DNA of 64,000 nucleotides, from contig NZ_FQTU01000003.1 of assembly GCF_900128885.1 (NCBI RefSeq), positions 124,001 to 188,000 of the forward strand, written 5' to 3'. The translations under genes were made by a program, and so were the position numbers. The stretch comes from Alkalibacter saccharofermentans DSM 14828 (GTDB lineage Bacteria; Bacillota; Clostridia; Eubacteriales; Alkalibacteraceae). Positions 19,260 through 27,606 of this stretch are shown one piece after another. Below the pieces are notes generated by a model. That model worked only from the letters and a program-made list of their open reading frames with translations, made no database searches and was not told where the DNA came from. Every line of letters begins with the position of its first letter. The first letter of the stretch is position 1.

Positions 19260-19969
19260 AAATATGTCTTGCATCTGAAGAAATAAGAAGGGAATCCAGA
19301 GAAAGCATTCTAAAGCTGGTGGATAAGCTAATCTTCATTAAGCCTTTGGAGGATCTATACACAGCAATTAGTTCTCATGGGGATATTCAAGTATGTCCCG
19401 TCGGAAAGAACAAAATAGTCGTCCATCCCAAAATTCACCATGAAACCTTGGGGTCGATGAAAAAAGCTGGCTTGGAGGTATTGACAGGCCAAATGGAGCT
19501 TAAAGGAAAATACCCTGAAAACATCTATTACAATGTGGGAATATGCGGCAAGTACTATTTTCACAAGCTGTCGCATACGGATTCCATCGTGAGAGCAGAG
19601 CTCGCGAAAGAAAACATAAAACCGGTCGGAGTAAGACAAGGATACGCAAAGTGCTCCATGATATCAATTGGCGGCAGCAGAGCAGTAACTTCTGATCCAG
19701 TCATTGGAAAAAAAACTTTAGGTTTGGGCATAGAAACCCTTCTTGTCCCGCCCGGAGGGATTCTGCTGCCCGGACTTGATTACGGATTCATAGGAGGCTG
19801 CTGCGGAGTGGATGAAAGTGAGAAGGTAGTCTTTTTAAACGGCAGCACGGATAAATACCTTTACGGTGAAGAATTGAGAGCTTTTATAAAAAAAGCTGGA
19901 TATGATTTAGTGGAACTCCATGGGGGCGCCCTCGAGGACATAGGAAGCATTTTCATATTGGAGGTTTAA
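19256..19969 (+). CDS. Conserved protein, possible guanidino-modifying-enzyme (pentein) fold
   Basis: A 237-residue soluble protein of unknown function. The pattern of HGDIQVCPV, YYNVGICG, VRQGYAKCSM and a C-terminal HGGALEDIGSIF suggests the GME/pentein fold of amidinotransferases and arginine deiminases; I believe it matches the family named DUF6873, but this is recollection, not a search. The catalytic Cys near the C-terminus of typical penteins appears to be replaced (EDIGSI), so activity is doubtful. It is translationally coupled to the upstream aminotransferase, which implies a shared role. Its stop lies within the stem of a long hairpin. Confidence 0.55.
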   Translation: MKICLASEEIRRESRESILKLVDKLIFIKPLEDLYTAISSHGDIQVCPVGKNKIVVHPKIHHETLGSMKKAGLEVLTGQMELKGKYPENIYYNVGICGKYYFHKLSHTDSIVRAELAKENIKPVGVRQGYAKCSMISIGGSRAVTSDPVIGKKTLGLGIETLLVPPGGILLPGLDYGFIGGCCGVDESEKVVFLNGSTDKYLYGEELRAFIKKAGYDLVELHGGALEDIGSIFILEV

Positions 19970-20016
19970 ATATACCGCTATTTTGTTTGAATCAACAAAA
20001 TAGCGGTATATTTAAA
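19965..20016. repeat. 23-bp perfect inverted repeat spanning a stop codon
   Basis: Left arm 19965-19987, right arm 19994-20016, 6-base loop TGAATC. The TAA of the preceding gene (19967-19969) lies in the left arm. The right arm is followed by A residues rather than T on the plus strand, so this is not a standard intrinsic terminator; it may protect or end the mRNA in another way. Confidence 0.8.
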
Positions 20017-20041
20017 AAAAGACATAAATGGAGGTGGCGGC

Positions 20042-20764
20042 ATGAACACGGCAGCCTTTTTCGATGTAGACGGAACGCTGTACCGGGACTCTCTTATGGT
20101 GGAGCATTTTAAAAAACTAATAAAATACGAGGTTTTAGACCCTTCAATTTGGCATGGAAATGCAAAGCGGAAGTTTGAAAACTGGGTTAAAAGGCACGGA
20201 GACTATGAAGACTATCTCCTAGAGATCGCCCAGATCTATCTTGACAGCATGAAGGGACTGGACAGGGATTACATCAACTTTATAACAGACCAAGTAGTCA
20301 AGCTTAAAGGGGAGCGGGTATATAGGTACACCAGAGACAGGATAAAGTGGCACCTAAGCCAAGGCCACAAGGTAATATTTATTTCGGGGAGCCCCTCTTT
20401 TCTAGTAGAGAAAATGGCCCAAAAATATGATGTAGACTACTATATAGGCACGGAATACCTAATAGATGAAGACAACAAATTTACAGGAGAGATCGTGCCA
20501 ATGTGGGAGTCGGAAAGCAAGAATAAGGTAATTGAAGAATATGTAAACAAGTTGGGGATTGATCTTGATTCAAGCTACGCTTACGGGGATACAACAGGGG
20601 ATTTTGCCATGCTCAGCATGGTGGGTCATCCGGTGCTCATAAACCCTATCAAAAAACTGGTAGAACAGTTTCAGGCAGATGACAAGCTAAGGGCAAAGGC
20701 AAGGATTATAGTTGAGAGAAAGGATGTCATCTACCAGATCCCTGCGGATGTGGAGATTCTCTAA
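20042..20764 (+). CDS. HAD-superfamily phosphatase, subfamily IB (SerB-like)
   Basis: A 240-residue phosphatase. HAD motifs are in order: FFDVDGTL (nucleophile Asp near residue 8), IFISGSPS (near 119), a lysine in ESKNKVI (near 161) and AYGDTTGDFAML (near 180). The IB group includes phosphoserine phosphatase and phospholipid-head phosphatases; the helical cap between motifs I and II fits. The substrate is unknown. A GGAGG site (20030-20034) precedes the ATG. It stands just upstream of the thrS promoter, with no evident operon partner. Confidence 0.82.
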   Translation: MNTAAFFDVDGTLYRDSLMVEHFKKLIKYEVLDPSIWHGNAKRKFENWVKRHGDYEDYLLEIAQIYLDSMKGLDRDYINFITDQVVKLKGERVYRYTRDRIKWHLSQGHKVIFISGSPSFLVEKMAQKYDVDYYIGTEYLIDEDNKFTGEIVPMWESESKNKVIEEYVNKLGIDLDSSYAYGDTTGDFAMLSMVGHPVLINPIKKLVEQFQADDKLRAKARIIVERKDVIYQIPADVEIL

Positions 20765-20773
20765 ACAAAATAT

Positions 20774-20802
20774 TTGACATGGATTAAAAGCTTTAATATA
20801 AT
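20774..20802 (+). promoter_or_regulatory. thrS promoter, exact sigma-A consensus
   Basis: TTGACA (20774-20779), 17 bp, TATAAT (20797-20802): both hexamers perfect. It lies only 10 bases after the HAD phosphatase stop and drives the T-box leader. Confidence 0.92.
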
Positions 20803-20808
20803 AACTTC

Positions 20809-21027
20809 AAAGACGATGAACAGGACACGCTGCAAGATTCCGGTTTTTAGAGAGAAGGCACAAAGCTGAAAGTGCTTTTAAATCAGGGCTTGTGGGCACC
20901 ACCTTGGAGTTGCAGGTTGAATCAAGTAGGCCTAGCCGGGATGACCGTTATCAAGATGAGAGGATTTCAATCAATTAGGGTGGAACCGCGTATATTACGT
21001 CCCTTGCTTCGGCAAGGGATTTTTTGA
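20809..21027 (+). ncRNA. T-box riboswitch controlling thrS
   Basis: Senses uncharged tRNA-Thr and lets transcription pass into thrS. Seen: the conserved T-box AGGGTGGAACCGCG (20977-20990), an AGAGA-type motif in stem I near 20850, a terminator stem CCCTTGC/GCAAGGG (21001-21018) with a T-run, and an ACC threonine codon at 20898-20900 in the context GGGCACCACCTTGGAG, where the specifier loop should be. The antiterminator would form when the T-box bulge pairs with the tRNA acceptor end. Confidence 0.95.
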
Positions 21028-21047
21028 TTTTAAACGGAGGGATAAAA

Positions 21048-22955
21048 ATGATAAAGATTACTTTGAAAGATGGAAGCGTTAAAGAATATGATAAACCCAC
21101 TACGGCGTTTCAGGTGGCTAACGATATTAGTGAAGGTCTGGCAAGGGTAGCCTGCGCTGCGGAGATTAACGACGAGCTGGTGGATCTCAGGAAAGAAATA
21201 CATGAATATTGCAGCTTAAACATCTTGACATTCGACAGTGATGGAGGAAAACATGCATATTGGCATACCTCAACGCATGTAATGGCCCAAGCAGTAAAGA
21301 GGATATTTCCAGAGGCGAAGTTGGCTATCGGTCCGGCTATAGACAACGGGTTTTATTACGATTTTGATGTAGAGAAAACATTCACCCCTGAAGATCTGGA
21401 AAAGATCGAAGGAGAAATGAAAAAAATCATCAAGGAAAAGCACAAGATAGACAGGTTCGAGCTGCCTAGACAAGAAGCCATGGAAAAAATGAAGGACATG
21501 GGGGAAGACTACAAGGTAGAGCTGATAGAAGGCCTTCCTGAAGATTCGGTAATCAGCTTTTACCAACAAGGTGAATTTATAGACCTCTGTGCAGGTCCCC
21601 ATCTTATGAACACAGGGAACCTAAAAGCATACAAGCTCTTGAGCATCGCCGGAGCTTACTGGAGAGGTGACGAAAAGAACAAGATGCTCCAAAGGATATA
21701 CGGGACGGCATATCCTAAAAAAGCAATGCTTGACGATTATATCAACCGTTTGGAGGAGGCAAAGAGAAGAGATCACAGAAAGCTGGGAAAAGAGCTGGAC
21801 TTGTTTTCAATACAAGAGGAAGGTCCTGGATTTCCATTTTTCCATCCAAAGGGAATGGTGCTAAGGAATGTACTTGAAAATTTCTGGAGACAGGAGCATG
21901 ACAAGTACGATTACCAAGAAATAAAAACTCCTGTGATTTTGGATGTGGAGCTTTGGAAAAGATCCGGACACTGGGGTCATTACAAGGAAAATATGTACTT
22001 TACTCAGATTGATGACAGGGAGTTTGCTGTAAAGCCGATGAATTGTCCAGGTGGCATGCTTATGTATAAAAGGGCTATGCACTCATACAGGGATCTTCCG
22101 ATTAAGATGGCGGAACTGGGATTGGTCCACAGACACGAGCTTTCAGGAGCTCTTCATGGGCTCATGAGGGTGAGAAACTTCACTCAGGATGATGCCCACA
22201 TCTATATGACCAAAGAACAGATAAAGGAGCAAATCATAGAAGTAATAGAGCTGACAGATAAAATCTACAAGGTCTTTGGATTTACATACAGGGTGGAGCT
22301 TTCAACTAAACCTGAAAAGGCAATGGGAGATGACAAGGATTGGGATATAGCCACTGATGCTTTGAGGGAAACCCTGGAGGAGAAGGCTATAAACTACCGT
22401 ATAAACGAAGGGGACGGAGCGTTTTATGGACCCAAAATCGACTTTCACCTGGAAGACTGCATAGGAAGGACTTGGCAGTGTGGAACGATACAGTTGGATT
22501 TTCAGATGCCTGAGAGATTTGATCTGACGTATATAGGCGCAGACGGTGAAAAGCACAGACCGGTAATGGTGCACAGGACAGTGTTGGGAAGCATCGAGAG
22601 ATTCATAGGAATACTTATAGAGCACTACGCAGGGGCATTCCCTTTATGGCTATCTCCCGAGCAGGTGAGGATTATGCCTATAGCTCCTGCTCATCACGAA
22701 TACGCTAAAGAGATTGCCGCTATGTTGAAGGATAATAACATCAGAGCCGAACTGGATTTAAGGGATGAAAAAATAGGTTACAAGATCCGTGAAGCCCAGC
22801 TTCAAAAGACTCCTTATATGCTGATCCTAGGCCAAAAGGAAGTTGATACCAAGACTGTTTCCGTAAGATCCAGAAGAGAAGGAGACTTGGGTTTCTTGGG
22901 GAAAGAGGATGTTTTGAAAAATCTTTTGGATGAAATCAAAGAAAAACGCAATTAA
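21048..22955 (+). CDS. thrS: Threonyl-tRNA synthetase
   Basis: Class II synthetase charging tRNA-Thr. It is 635 residues from ATG 21048, preceded by CGGAGGG; an in-frame TTG at 21024 lies in the leader terminator and is unlikely. Order: N-terminal TGS domain (about 1-62), the second editing domain with metal-binding HTSTHVMAQAV (near 74) that removes mischarged serine, the catalytic core with MNCPGG (near 335) and YGPKIDF, then an anticodon-binding domain (about 540-635). Expression is set by the T-box leader. Confidence 0.97.
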   Translation: MIKITLKDGSVKEYDKPTTAFQVANDISEGLARVACAAEINDELVDLRKEIHEYCSLNILTFDSDGGKHAYWHTSTHVMAQAVKRIFPEAKLAIGPAIDNGFYYDFDVEKTFTPEDLEKIEGEMKKIIKEKHKIDRFELPRQEAMEKMKDMGEDYKVELIEGLPEDSVISFYQQGEFIDLCAGPHLMNTGNLKAYKLLSIAGAYWRGDEKNKMLQRIYGTAYPKKAMLDDYINRLEEAKRRDHRKLGKELDLFSIQEEGPGFPFFHPKGMVLRNVLENFWRQEHDKYDYQEIKTPVILDVELWKRSGHWGHYKENMYFTQIDDREFAVKPMNCPGGMLMYKRAMHSYRDLPIKMAELGLVHRHELSGALHGLMRVRNFTQDDAHIYMTKEQIKEQIIEVIELTDKIYKVFGFTYRVELSTKPEKAMGDDKDWDIATDALRETLEEKAINYRINEGDGAFYGPKIDFHLEDCIGRTWQCGTIQLDFQMPERFDLTYIGADGEKHRPVMVHRTVLGSIERFIGILIEHYAGAFPLWLSPEQVRIMPIAPAHHEYAKEIAAMLKDNNIRAELDLRDEKIGYKIREAQLQKTPYMLILGQKEVDTKTVSVRSRREGDLGFLGKEDVLKNLLDEIKEKRN

Positions 22956-22957
22956 GG

Positions 22958-22987
22958 TTGACTCAGGAGCGAAGAATGTGATATGAT
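22958..22987 (+). promoter_or_regulatory. infC operon promoter
   Basis: TTGACT (22958-22963), 18 bp, TATGAT (22982-22987) with TGA before it (extended -10), directly after the thrS stop. It would start the L20-type leader. Confidence 0.6.
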
Positions 22988-22993
22988 TCCTTG

Positions 22994-23105
22994 GTAACGA
23001 AGTAGAAGGTCCACTTCTCACCTTGGGTTCTAAAGGATTCGGGTCAATATGTTTTAATTGTTAATTAAGGCAGGTGGATATTTCTACCTGCCTGTTATTT
23101 ATTTT
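22994..23105 (+). ncRNA. Ribosomal protein L20-type leader of infC-rpmI-rplT
   Basis: A 200-base untranslated leader with a pairing segment AGAAGGTCCACTTCTCACCTT (about 23005-23025) and a strong terminator stem AGGCAGGT/ACCTGCCT (23068-23093) followed by a T-rich tract. In Firmicutes the infC operon is known to be attenuated by L20 binding to its leader (Rfam L20_leader); position, gene order and terminator agree. I have not run a covariance model. Confidence 0.75.
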
Positions 23106-23184
23106 ATAGGAACTTTAAAGGCTAACAGGCCGATAAGTCAAAAAGCGCCAAGGCGTTTTTAAATTAATACGGAGGTGTATACTT

Positions 23185-23700
23185 ATCAGTAAAGAAATCC
23201 AAATCAATGAACAGATCAGGGACAAGGAAATCAGAGTAATAGGTGACGACGGCGAGCAGCTAGGAATAATGACATCAAGAGACGCTCAAAGGCTAGCTGA
23301 CGAAAAGGAACTGGATCTGGTTAAAATCAGCCCGAATGCAAAACCACCGGTTTGCAAAATCATGGATTACGGAAAATTCAAATACGAGCAAAGCAGAAAA
23401 GACAAAGAAGCCAAGAAGAAGCAAAAGGTCATCAATGTAAAGGAAATAAGAATGTCTGCTGCGGTACAAGACCACGACCTTAACGTAAAGGCCAAAAACT
23501 GCATTAAGTTTTTGGAAAACGGAGACAGGGTTAAAGCTTCGGTTAGGTTTAGAGGAAGAGAAATGGCCTATACGGATACAGGCAGAGAGCTTTTGATGAA
23601 GTTTGCCGATATAGTCGCTGATTCCGGAAAGGTTGAAAAACTACCGGTCATGGAAGGCAGAAGCATGGTTATGTACTTGGTGCCTAAAAAAGAAAGTTAA
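23185..23700 (+). CDS. infC: Translation initiation factor IF-3, AUC start
   Basis: Binds the 30S subunit and rejects wrong start codons and initiator tRNAs. The frame runs upstream of the first ATG (23269), and the extra 28 residues (ISKEIQINEQIRDKEIRVIG) match the IF-3 N-terminal domain, so the real start must be earlier. The only well-placed codon is ATC at 23185, nine bases after GGAGG (23171-23175), giving 171 residues. Non-AUG starts (AUU, AUC) are known for infC and let IF-3 repress itself. ANAKPPVCKIMDYGKF-type signature is present as NAKPPVCKIMDYGKF (near residue 52). Confidence 0.93.
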   Translation: MSKEIQINEQIRDKEIRVIGDDGEQLGIMTSRDAQRLADEKELDLVKISPNAKPPVCKIMDYGKFKYEQSRKDKEAKKKQKVINVKEIRMSAAVQDHDLNVKAKNCIKFLENGDRVKASVRFRGREMAYTDTGRELLMKFADIVADSGKVEKLPVMEGRSMVMYLVPKKES

Positions 23701-23770
23701 CAGACATCAAACCAATTTAGTTTGATTATAAATGAACCAACTTATACATATAACGGAGGGAGGAAGCAAA

Positions 23771-23965
23771 ATGCCTAAAATGAAATCCCACAGAGGAGCG
23801 GCAAAAAGATTCAAAGTTACAAAATCCGGAAAGGTTAAAAGAGCGAAAGCCTTTAGAAGCCATATTTTAACTAAAAAATCTCAAAAGAGAAAAAGAAAGT
23901 TAAGACAAAACGGTTACTTGGAAGGTGCAGATGCTGCAAACATGAAAAAAATCTTACCATATTAA
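23771..23965 (+). CDS. rpmI: Ribosomal protein L35
   Basis: A 64-residue basic protein of the large ribosomal subunit. It starts MPKMKSHRGAAKRFK, a signature of bL35, from ATG 23771 behind GGAGGGAGG; the longer in-frame start at 23732 has no family match. Second gene of the infC operon and probably translationally linked to its neighbours, under the L20-type leader. Confidence 0.97.
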   Translation: MPKMKSHRGAAKRFKVTKSGKVKRAKAFRSHILTKKSQKRKRKLRQNGYLEGADAANMKKILPY

Positions 23966-23993
23966 TAAATAAAATCAGACAGGAGGTTAAGAA

Positions 23994-24350
23994 ATGGCAA
24001 GAGTAAAAAAAGCGATTAACGCTAAAAAGAAGCATAAAAAAATATTAAAACTCGCTAAAGGCTACTACGGAGCTAAAAGCAAGCAGTTCAGACCAGCAAA
24101 TGAAGCCGTAATGAGAGCCCTTAGATCAGCATATTCAGGAAGAAAGCAAAAGAAAAGAGATTACAGAAAGCTTTGGATATCAAGAATCAATGCAGCTGCA
24201 AGAATAAATGACATCAGCTACAGCAGATTGATGCACGGTCTTAAGCTTGCAGATGTTCAGATAGACAGAAAAATATTGGCTGAGTTAGCAGTTGCTGACA
24301 TGACAGCATTTACGCAATTGGTAGACGTTGCTAAGAGTAAACTAAACTAA
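23994..24350 (+). CDS. rplT: Ribosomal protein L20
   Basis: A 118-residue 23S-rRNA-binding assembly protein, full length, starting MARVKKAINAKKKHKK with a long basic N-terminal tail and the KLADVQIDRKILAELA C-terminal region. A GGAGG site lies upstream. In related bacteria this protein represses the operon through the leader, so it is likely the regulator of infC-rpmI-rplT here (established for the family, inferred here). The operon ends in a hairpin directly at the stop codon. Confidence 0.97.
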   Translation: MARVKKAINAKKKHKKILKLAKGYYGAKSKQFRPANEAVMRALRSAYSGRKQKKRDYRKLWISRINAAARINDISYSRLMHGLKLADVQIDRKILAELAVADMTAFTQLVDVAKSKLN

Positions 24351-24372
24351 GATCCCTTGGGATCTTTTTTTT
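24350..24372 (+). terminator. Terminator of infC-rpmI-rplT
   Basis: AGATCCC/GGGATCT stem (24350-24365), 2-base loop, followed by a run of T to 24372. Confidence 0.93.
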
Positions 24373-24446
24373 GTAATTCAAAACCTTGCAATTATTAAAT
24401 TTTTATATTATCATTGCCTTAATGTCAGCGTAAAGTGGGGATTGTC

Positions 24447-25817
24447 TTGAGAGAAAAATTTATTAAAATAATGAAATATTTCATTAAAAGAGACCGCATA
24501 AAAACTCCCCAAATTCTCGTGTTTGGGTTTGGATTAATTATTGTCTTTGGAACGATGCTCTTGATGCTGCCTCAGGCAACTGCTGTTGGGGAAAGCCCGG
24601 GGGTATTGACAGCTCTTTTTACAGCCACATCAGCGGTTTGTGTTACAGGCCTGGTTGTCGTGGATACTGCTACATATTGGTCGGGTTTTGGTCATGGAGT
24701 CATACTGTTTTTAATACAGGTAGGGGGGCTTGGCTTTATGACCATGACTACCTTTATTTTTTTGATCGCCGGAAAGCGAATCACCATCAAGGAGAGGATC
24801 CTGATAAAGGATTCTTTAAGCTCAAACACCTTGGAGGGTGTGGTTAAGTTCGTCATATACATTTTGATGTTTACTTTTGTGGTCGAGGTAATTGGAGCGG
24901 TTCTGCTTTCAACCAGGTTCATTCCCGAATATGGATTATCAGAAGGCATAAAGATGTCGGTTTTCCACTCCATATCCGCTTTTTGCAATGCGGGGTTTGA
25001 TCTTATGGGAGATTACAGAAGCGTGACCCCATATGTTGAGGATGCTATTGTAAGCCTGACGATTATGATGCTTATAGTGCTGGGAGGCATTGGGTTTGCA
25101 GTAATAAACGATTTGTTTAAGGTCAGAAACTTAAAACAGATAAATTTGCATACCAAAGTTGTGCTATCCGTGAGTGGAGCCCTGATAGCCTCTGCAGCTC
25201 TTCTGTTTTTTTTGCTGGAATCAGGAAATCCCCAGACTTTGGGGAACCTCTCTTGGCCAGGCAAGATGTTGGCGTCGTTATTTATGGCAATCACCCCTCG
25301 TACTGCAGGCTTTAATACGATAGACACAGCTTCATTGACAAATGGCACGCTGATAATTGTGATGGTGCTGATGTTCATTGGAGGTTCCCCGGGTTCCACT
25401 GCTGGAGGGATCAAGACAAGCACATTCGGCGTTGTTCTGTTTTCATTAGTTTCGATTTTGAGAGGAAGAAAAGAAACGGAAGCTTTCGGAAGAACAATAA
25501 CATCAGATGTGGTAAAGCGGGCAATCGCGATCATCATAATAGGAGTAATATTGTTGATGTTTGATATAGTGCTTCTGACGATAACGGAAAGTGCCTCCTT
25601 GACTGAAATCATGTTTGAAGCAATATCAGCTTTCGGTACTGTGGGACTAAGCATGGGCATTACCCCTGATTTGACTCCTATAGGCAGAATGATAATAATA
25701 ATCACGATGTTTATTGGCAGGGTAGGACCACTTACCATGGCTTTTGCTATTAGAGAGATACAGTCAACTCACGAAAGTGGCAGGTATAAATATCCGGATG
25801 GGAAAATCCTGGTATAG
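24447..25817 (+). CDS. ktrB: Ktr/Trk potassium transporter membrane subunit
   Basis: Ion-translocating subunit of a K+ (or Na+-coupled K+) uptake system. About 456 residues with four membrane-pore-membrane repeats; pore-loop segments such as SAVCVTGLVVVDT (near residue 65), SAFCNAGFDLM, PRTAGFNTIDTA and SAFGTVGLSMGITP each contain the selectivity glycine. I favour TTG 24447, after AAAGTGGGG; GTG 24435 overlaps that site and ATG 24471 would shorten the tail. The next gene encodes the RCK partner. Ktr is preferred over Trk because of length and the single-RCK partner. Confidence 0.9.
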   Translation: MREKFIKIMKYFIKRDRIKTPQILVFGFGLIIVFGTMLLMLPQATAVGESPGVLTALFTATSAVCVTGLVVVDTATYWSGFGHGVILFLIQVGGLGFMTMTTFIFLIAGKRITIKERILIKDSLSSNTLEGVVKFVIYILMFTFVVEVIGAVLLSTRFIPEYGLSEGIKMSVFHSISAFCNAGFDLMGDYRSVTPYVEDAIVSLTIMMLIVLGGIGFAVINDLFKVRNLKQINLHTKVVLSVSGALIASAALLFFLLESGNPQTLGNLSWPGKMLASLFMAITPRTAGFNTIDTASLTNGTLIIVMVLMFIGGSPGSTAGGIKTSTFGVVLFSLVSILRGRKETEAFGRTITSDVVKRAIAIIIIGVILLMFDIVLLTITESASLTEIMFEAISAFGTVGLSMGITPDLTPIGRMIIIITMFIGRVGPLTMAFAIREIQSTHESGRYKYPDGKILV

Positions 25818-25840
25818 TCTATAAATGAAGAGGATGATAT

Positions 25841-26500
25841 ATGATGAAACAATTTGCAGTTTTGGGAATAGGCCGTTTTGGCTTCAGCCTGGCTTCTAAG
25901 CTATATGATTTAGGATACGATGTTCTAGCCATAGATAAGGATGAAGAGCGGATTAAAGCCATAGCCGACATGGTTACGCATGCTGTTCAGGCTGATACTA
26001 CAGATATCGACACTTTGAAATCCATTGGGCTAAAAAATATCGACTGTGCCATAGTGTCCATTGCTTCTGACATCAATGCCAGTTTGATGACGGTGTTAAA
26101 CGTTCAGGAGCTTGAAATTCCGGAGATTTATGCAAAAGCTCAAAACGAGCAGCATGCAAAGGTATTGCACAAAATAGGTATCGAAAAAGTATTCTTGCCT
26201 GAAAGGGATATGGGAAAAAGGGTTGCCCATTACATGGTATCAAACAAGATACTAGACCTCATAGAACTTGATCCGGAACACAGCATAATAGAAATCAATG
26301 CATTAGAACAGTGGGGAGGAAAGAGTCTTCAAGACCTAAAGCTTAGGATTAAGCACGGAATAAATGTCATAGCGATCAAGCGGGGAGATGAACTGAACAT
26401 ATCACCGGTAGCCACGGACGAGATTGAAGCCGGTGATATTTTGGTGGTAGTGGGAGATAAGCGCTGTTTAGCAAAAATAAAAACAGATGATGGTAGATAA
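25841..26500 (+). CDS. ktrA: Ktr potassium uptake regulatory subunit (RCK/TrkA-N)
   Basis: A 219-residue cytosolic gating ring subunit with one RCK_N Rossmann domain (GIGRFGFSLA, residues 9-18; acidic end of beta-2 at AIDKDEERI) and one RCK_C domain (about 135-219). Single RCK plus about 220 residues is typical of KtrA, whereas TrkA is duplicated. It binds ATP/ADP and often c-di-AMP. Tandem ATGs at 25841 and 25844 are both possible after AAGAGGAT. It follows ktrB by 23 bases and overlaps the next gene by one base (TAATG). Confidence 0.92.
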   Translation: MMKQFAVLGIGRFGFSLASKLYDLGYDVLAIDKDEERIKAIADMVTHAVQADTTDIDTLKSIGLKNIDCAIVSIASDINASLMTVLNVQELEIPEIYAKAQNEQHAKVLHKIGIEKVFLPERDMGKRVAHYMVSNKILDLIELDPEHSIIEINALEQWGGKSLQDLKLRIKHGINVIAIKRGDELNISPVATDEIEAGDILVVVGDKRCLAKIKTDDGR

Positions 26501-27291
26501 TGTTATATATATCGAGCAAAGACAATCAGAAACTAAAAATGTTGATCAAGCTAAAACAAAAAAAACATAGGGATCAGTTCGGGAACTTTGTGCTGGAAGG
26601 TTTTAAATCCGTAGAACTGGCTATGGAAAACGGAAGGACAATAGATTCGATCTTCATGTCAACGACATATTACCGTGACAACCTAAAAAAATACAAGGAG
26701 CTTGCCGGTGTCGCTTCTGAACGAATATATATCGTTGAAGACAGGCTTTTAAAAGCATCTTTTGATACAGTCAGCCCCCAGGGCATAATGGCGCTGTGCT
26801 CTATCGAAGATTTTACATTTGATAAGATCGATTATGAAAAAGCCTACAGGGTTGTAATGCTGGACAGAGTTCAAGATCCTGGGAATCTAGGGACCATAAT
26901 CAGAACTGCTGATGCAGCAGGCTACGATATGGTGGTTTGCACCAGGGGTTGTGCAGATGTGTACAGCCCGAAAGCGGTTAGGGCTACCATGGGATCTGTC
27001 TTGAATATTGATATCCTTCGAGAGGTCAATGGGGAAGAATTCATAGCTTATGTCAAGAACCTAGGTTACAAAATCATTTCAAGCTCACTGGAAGGCAGTT
27101 TAAATTACAAGGATGTTTCAGTAACAGACAAATCCGTGCTGGTATTCGGAAATGAAGGTTCAGGTATTGACAAGACAATTTTGAATGAAAGCGATCATTT
27201 GGTGAAGATTCCGATCTACGGCAAGGCGGAGTCACTGAACGTTTCCGTTGCAGCCGGGATTTTACTGTACCATTTTTCACCGGATTATTGA
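26500..27291 (+). CDS. TrmH/SpoU-family RNA 2'-O-methyltransferase
   Basis: A 263-residue SAM-dependent methyltransferase of the SPOUT class, probably acting on 23S rRNA. It has an N-terminal substrate-binding domain (about 1-100) and a knotted catalytic domain with the three motifs NLGTIIRTADAAGYD (near residue 128), VFGNEGSGI (near 215) and SLNVSVAAGILLYHF (near 246). The exact target base is not predictable. It overlaps the ktrA stop by one base, so it is co-translated with ktrBA. Its stop codon overlaps the -35 of the pheS promoter. Confidence 0.9.
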   Translation: MLYISSKDNQKLKMLIKLKQKKHRDQFGNFVLEGFKSVELAMENGRTIDSIFMSTTYYRDNLKKYKELAGVASERIYIVEDRLLKASFDTVSPQGIMALCSIEDFTFDKIDYEKAYRVVMLDRVQDPGNLGTIIRTADAAGYDMVVCTRGCADVYSPKAVRATMGSVLNIDILREVNGEEFIAYVKNLGYKIISSSLEGSLNYKDVSVTDKSVLVFGNEGSGIDKTILNESDHLVKIPIYGKAESLNVSVAAGILLYHFSPDY

Positions 27292-27315
27292 CTTTTTAAA
27301 TTGAAATGTTATAAT
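27288..27315 (+). promoter_or_regulatory. pheST promoter
   Basis: TTGACT (27288-27293), 16 bp, TATAAT (27310-27315), with TGT before the -10 (extended). The -35 overlaps the methyltransferase stop codon. Confidence 0.88.
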
Positions 27316-27321
27316 TTAATG

Positions 27322-27564
27322 TAATTGCATATTTAAAACGATGATGGAGATAAGTATGCCCTGACGTCTTATTTAGAGAGAGAATCGTATTGCTGGAAGG
27401 TTCTTATAAGGCTGGGTTGAAATTCACTCCTGAGTGCAGGATGGAAACATTAGTACATTTTGCCGGCAATTGCCGTTAATAATTTAAGTGGATGTGCTTG
27501 AGCGCATCAATCAGGGTGGTACCGCGGTATTAATCGTCCCTTGCCTACGGCAAGGGTTTTTTTT
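27322..27564 (+). ncRNA. T-box riboswitch controlling pheST
   Basis: Seen: T-box AGGGTGGTACCGCG (27513-27526), AGAGAGAGAA motif near 27376, a TTC phenylalanine codon at 27423-27425 followed by ACTCCTGAG in the specifier position, and a terminator CCCTTGCC/GGCAAGGG (27538-27556) with an eight-T run. It reads uncharged tRNA-Phe. Confidence 0.95.
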
Positions 27565-27606
27565 ATTTAAATTAAATGGAAATCGTTCAGTCGAAAGGAG
27601 TCAACA

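Noticed and set aside
22956..23105. A third T-box riboswitch before infC
   Set aside because: No AGGGTGG-type T-box sequence is present; the leader fits L20 control of infC instead.
25013..25738. 241-codon open frame on the minus strand
   Set aside because: It is the complement of the ktrB membrane helices; composition reflects the hydrophobic sense protein.
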